Shown: positions 61,713 through 64,000 of the stretch, in pieces
Layout: each line of letters begins with the position of its first letter
Position numbering within the stretch: position 1 is the first letter of the stretch
Assembly (NCBI RefSeq): GCF_001544575.2
Contig: NZ_FCNY02000006.1
Span: 310,001-374,000, forward strand
Length of the DNA stretch: 64,000 bases
Reading direction: 5' to 3'
Origin: Caballeronia cordobensis
GTDB taxonomy: Bacteria > Pseudomonadota > Gammaproteobacteria > Burkholderiales > Burkholderiaceae
Notes under the pieces: model-generated
What the model saw: only the letters and a program-made list of their open reading frames with translations
The model's database searches: none
What the model was told of the DNA's origin: nothing
Position numbers and translations under genes: made by a program

Positions 61713-62480
61713 ATGGAACCCCTTATTCTGGTCACAGGCGCGGGATTTCTCGCGGGCGCGATGAACGCGCTGGCGGGCGGCGGCTCGTTCGTGAGCCTGC
61801 CCGCGATGATCGCCGCCGGCTTGCCACCGGTTCAGGCGAACGCTTCGAGCACCGTCGCGCTGTTTCCCGGCGGCGTGGTGAGCGCGTGGGCGTATCGCGA
61901 CGGGCTCGGTCCGGTCGGCTCCGTGTCGATCCGCAAGATGCTCGTTACGACGCTCGTCGGCGGGTTCGTCGGCGCGGCGCTCTTGCTGTCTACCTCGTCG
62001 AAAACATTTTCCTTCGTGCTGCCGTGGCTGCTGCTGTGCGCGAGTTTCACCCTTGCATTCGGCCGCAAACTGGGCGAGGCGCTGCGGCGGCGCTGGCGTA
62101 TCGGCGCGGGAGCCGTCCTGTCGATCCAGTTCGCGCTCGGGGTGTACGGCGGCTACTTCGGCGGCGCGGTGGGCATCATGATGATGGCCGTCTGGGGCCT
62201 GCTCGACGCGCGCGACCTGAAAAGCCTGAACGCGCCACGCACGCTGCTCGTGAGCGCGGCCAACTCGGTCGCGGTGCTGACCTTCGCGGCGGCGCAGGCG
62301 GTGCGCTGGCCGGAAACGATCGCGATGCTCGTCGCGGCCATCGCGGGTGGATATGGCGGGGCGCAAATCGGCCGGCGCGCGCCGCCGCAGTGGATACGCG
62401 CGGGCACGTTGGTTGTCAGCGCCGGCATTACGGTCGCTTTTTTCGTGAAGACTTACGGGCCGATGCTGTCGCATCGATGA
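61713..62480 (+). CDS. TauE/SafE family sulfite/anion exporter
   Basis: A 255-residue, about eight-segment inner-membrane protein. The first repeat begins GAGFLAGAMNALAGGGSFVSLPAM and the second GVYGGYFGGAVGIMMMAVWG, matching the TauE/SafE/YfcA pattern. It is thought to export sulfite or related sulfonate/anion products. It is divergent from a LysR regulator with an 82-nt gap. Confidence 0.9.
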   Translation: MEPLILVTGAGFLAGAMNALAGGGSFVSLPAMIAAGLPPVQANASSTVALFPGGVVSAWAYRDGLGPVGSVSIRKMLVTTLVGGFVGAALLLSTSSKTFSFVLPWLLLCASFTLAFGRKLGEALRRRWRIGAGAVLSIQFALGVYGGYFGGAVGIMMMAVWGLLDARDLKSLNAPRTLLVSAANSVAVLTFAAAQAVRWPETIAMLVAAIAGGYGGAQIGRRAPPQWIRAGTLVVSAGITVAFFVKTYGPMLSHR

Positions 62481-62510
62481 CGCGCGTATCGACGTTCAGG
62501 GAGACCCTCA

Positions 62511-62755
62511 TGTTTCCGGCCTTGCTCGAAACCCTTGGCGCGCTGTCGCTGCTCGCGAGCGTCGTGGCGAAGATCATGCTGTTGCGCGAGCCGCACGAGA
62601 CTGGCGCGGAGGAGGCGCCTGTCGCGCCCGGGCGCGTGGCGTGTTTTCGCCGATGCGTGCATCGCGAGCGTCGCGTGCGCGCGGCGTTCAGTGCGCGGTG
62701 CGTTCGAGCGGCGGCAGGCCGAGCGGCTTTCGCGCGGACTCGTAAGCACGGATGA
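62511..62755 (+). CDS. Possible small protein (81 aa)
   Basis: An ORF starting with an AGGGAGA ribosome site and a hydrophobic N-terminus (LLETLGALSLLASVVAKIMLL) followed by a basic tail. The C-terminal part overlaps the leftward hypothetical gene by 68 nt and has shadow-like composition (Arg/Ala-rich), so the real protein may be shorter or a relic. Confidence 0.35.
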
Positions 62756-63233
62756 AGCGCGGGTCGTCGTCGATCTCGCGCGCCATCCACTTCGACAGAT
62801 CTTCGCCGCAAGCCGGATCGCCGATGTCGTGGAAGCACGGCGAACTGGCGGGCATCATGCTCGCCGCCCAGTAAAAGCCGAAGAGCACCTGTTTCTCGGC
62901 GGCTTCCATGACGAGCGCCTGCGGATCGGTGCCCGAAAACCAGCGGCCGAGCTTGTTCGAGAGGGACGCTTCGGTTTCGTGGCTGTCGTAGGAAAAGACA
63001 TAACCTCCACCCGCCTGCGCCGTGTGAAAGTCGTTCATGACGACGTCGGTGACGAAGCGCGCCGCTTTGGTGTTGACCGCAAACGATTGCGCATGCGCCT
63101 CGCAACCGAGAAACCAGAGCGAGACGAGCAATGCTTTTGTTTTTTGCCGGACCAATGCGCGGCATTTTTTCCGATTGCTAGCCGGGTTCACACGAATAAG
63201 AGGAAATATTTGCGTGCGCAAACAGAGCGGCAT
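62688..63233 (-). CDS. Hypothetical exported protein
   Basis: An exported protein of about 150-180 residues. A hydrophobic segment ALLVSLWFLGCEAHA gives a signal peptide. The mature part has FVTDVVMNDFHTAQAGGG and two Cys (in CFHDIG and ACGED) that could form a disulphide. No family is recognised. The ATG at 63233 gives a long N-terminus before the signal; a TTG nearer 63155 would give a standard one, so the start is uncertain. Confidence 0.6.
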   Translation of the reverse strand: MPLCLRTQIFPLIRVNPASNRKKCRALVRQKTKALLVSLWFLGCEAHAQSFAVNTKAARFVTDVVMNDFHTAQAGGGYVFSYDSHETEASLSNKLGRWFSGTDPQALVMEAAEKQVLFGFYWAASMMPASSPCFHDIGDPACGEDLSKWMAREIDDDPRFIRAYESARKPLGLPPLERTAH

Positions 63234-63335
63234 TGAATAAGCTCTGGAGTGTATCGATTACTTAAAACGCCGATCCGCAGCAAAAAAGCTATCGGAAAAA
63301 CGAATTCACGTTTTGCCTTTTTATCGCAGCAATGC

Positions 63336-63358
63336 AAAACGGCCCATTCGGGCCGTTT
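63336..63358 (-). terminator. Intrinsic terminator of the cold-shock gene
   Basis: AAACGGCCC and GGGCCGTTT flank a 4-nt loop, with GTTTTGCATT following on the minus strand, about 25 nt past the stop of the cold-shock gene. Confidence 0.75.
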
Positions 63359-63383
63359 CGTGCCATAGGCGAGTGCGCCTGAC

Positions 63384-63587
63384 TTACAGCGGCTGGATCG
63401 TCGAAGCTTGCTTGCCCTTCGGGCCTTGCTTGACTTCGAAGCTCACCTTCTGGTTCTCCTGGAGCGACTTGAAACCCTTGGACTGGATTTCGGAGAAATG
63501 TGCAAACAGGTCTTCACCGCCGTCGTCCGGCGTGATGAAACCAAAACCCTTTGCATCGTTGAACCACTTGACCGTACCTGTTGCCAT
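63384..63587 (-). CDS. cspA: Cold-shock domain protein
   Basis: A 67-residue RNA/DNA-binding protein of the CspA family: [21 protein letters not shown] with the RNP1 motif, then [17 protein letters not shown] as RNP2 and the GPKGKQAS end. It binds single-stranded nucleic acid to melt structures. The start is exact from the family N-terminus. A promoter with TTGAAC-N17-TAAAAC and a terminator flank it, so it is monocistronic. Confidence 0.95.
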   Translation of the reverse strand: MATGTVKWFNDAKGFGFITPDDGGEDLFAHFSEIQSKGFKSLQENQKVSFEVKQGPKGKQASTIQPL

Positions 63588-63651
63588 TTTTTCCAAACCC
63601 TTTGAGCCGAATTTCGTTGAAGTTGCGCTTCGAATTGTCGAGCGGCATAGA

Positions 63652-63680
63652 GTTTTACCATGCCAGAACGCCGAGTTCAA
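63652..63680 (-). promoter_or_regulatory. Promoter of the cold-shock gene
   Basis: On the minus strand TTGAAC (63675-63680) and TAAAAC (63652-63657) are 17 nt apart, with a start near 63645 and a leader of about 58 nt. Confidence 0.5.
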
Positions 63681-63835
63681 ATAAGCGTTTTTGCTAAGAG
63701 ACGAGACATAAGCACGTCATACTCGCGAGCTCGAATGCCCGACCGCGCGGAATGTTTTTTGATCGGACTTACTTCGCCTGGCCGATCGATTATCCTCGAC
63801 AAATCAGTCAGCCAAACGACAAAAGGCATCCTAAC

Positions 63836-64000
63836 ATGGCACATACGCTTTCCAGCGCCCGGCAACGCATGACATCCGAACCCGTGCGGCTCGACACGCC
63901 GGAGATCGCGCAAACGCGCCGCGAACTTGCGGCCTGTTTTCGGCTCGCGTCGCTTTACGGTTACGAGGAGGGCGTCTGCAATCATTTCTCGGCCGTGGTG
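63836..64000 (+). CDS. Class II aldolase/adducin family protein (5' part)
   Basis: The first 55 residues of a class II aldolase-type protein are present and the frame continues past the window. The segment ETRRELAACFRLASLYGYEEG-like (here QTRRELAACFRLASLYG) followed by VCNHFSAVV matches the conserved start of this zinc-dependent family (fuculose-phosphate aldolase and related). AAGG lies ten bases upstream of the ATG. The substrate cannot be read from the fragment. Confidence 0.8.
   Translation, partial: MAHTLSSARQRMTSEPVRLDTPEIAQTRRELAACFRLASLYGYEEGVCNHFSAVV

Noticed and set aside
60429-62474. A 681-codon open frame on the minus strand
   Set aside because: It runs through PPK2, LysR and TauE genes in a non-coding frame; all three real genes have complete motifs.

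Overview
The window is GC-rich DNA from a beta-proteobacterium of the Burkholderiaceae, most likely Burkholderia, Paraburkholderia or Caballeronia. The evidence is the codon usage, the many LysR/AraC/MFS catabolic modules, and families typical of this group (DUF4148, DUF3563, and the DUF3348-DUF802-OmpA-DUF2894 set). I see no rRNA, tRNA, CRISPR array, insertion sequence or prophage, so this looks like ordinary chromosomal or chromid sequence rather than an island. All assignments come from reading motifs, gene order and remembered family features; no database was searched.

Layout. 1-2.1 kb: the end of a tartrate/malate dehydrogenase gene and a DUF3800 gene, preceded by a promoter-hairpin unit that may be a small RNA or attenuator. 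2.2-6.5 kb: an adaptor-ATPase-permease-permease ABC exporter operon. 6.6-10.2 kb: tautomerase, GFA protein, a lipoprotein phosphoesterase and an exported Ntn amidohydrolase (penicillin V/AHL acylase type). 10.3-14.4 kb: a four-gene operon encoding a MotA/MotB-like, Zorya-like membrane motor with two uncharacterised soluble partners; this is the most interesting locus. 14.5-20.1 kb: a leftward operon (AhpD-like, LysR, SDR, MFS, split transketolase). 20.1-24.4 kb: a PAS-rich hybrid histidine kinase, a small hydrophilic protein and an exported aldose epimerase. 24.7-31.4 kb: AraC and MFS genes, then an ECF41 sigma factor with its carboxymuconolactone-decarboxylase-like partner, a cupin, a LysR and an Ohr/OsmC peroxidase. 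31.4-36.8 kb: a catabolic cluster (AAHS transporter, NIPSNAP, FAD dehydrogenase, SDR) with a divergent AraC regulator. 36.9-41.4 kb: periplasmic trehalase, small tautomerase, an SDR lacking its catalytic Tyr, haloacid dehalogenase, DUF1330 and DUF4148. 41.4-46.8 kb: a PEP-mutase-family lyase, amidohydrolase, MFS and divergent LysR and epoxide hydrolase. 46.9-49.5 kb: acyltransferase and MATE exporter. 49.8-56.5 kb: a sigma-54 activator, a dual-receiver response regulator and a large hybrid kinase with Hpt. 57-64 kb: DUF3563 plus hydrolase behind a sigma-54-type promoter, VC0807-like membrane protein, a low-complexity secreted protein, YdcH/DUF465, PPK2, LysR, TauE/SafE, a hypothetical exported protein, CspA and the start of a class II aldolase.

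Functional themes are carbon-source catabolism (at least three separate regulator-transporter-enzyme clusters), peroxide/ECF stress response, two-component signalling, and envelope machinery. The regulatory DNA includes a sigma-54 promoter (56839-56854), an ECF41-type promoter (29651-29677), and a 71-nt element present twice (28600-28670 and 30719-30789).
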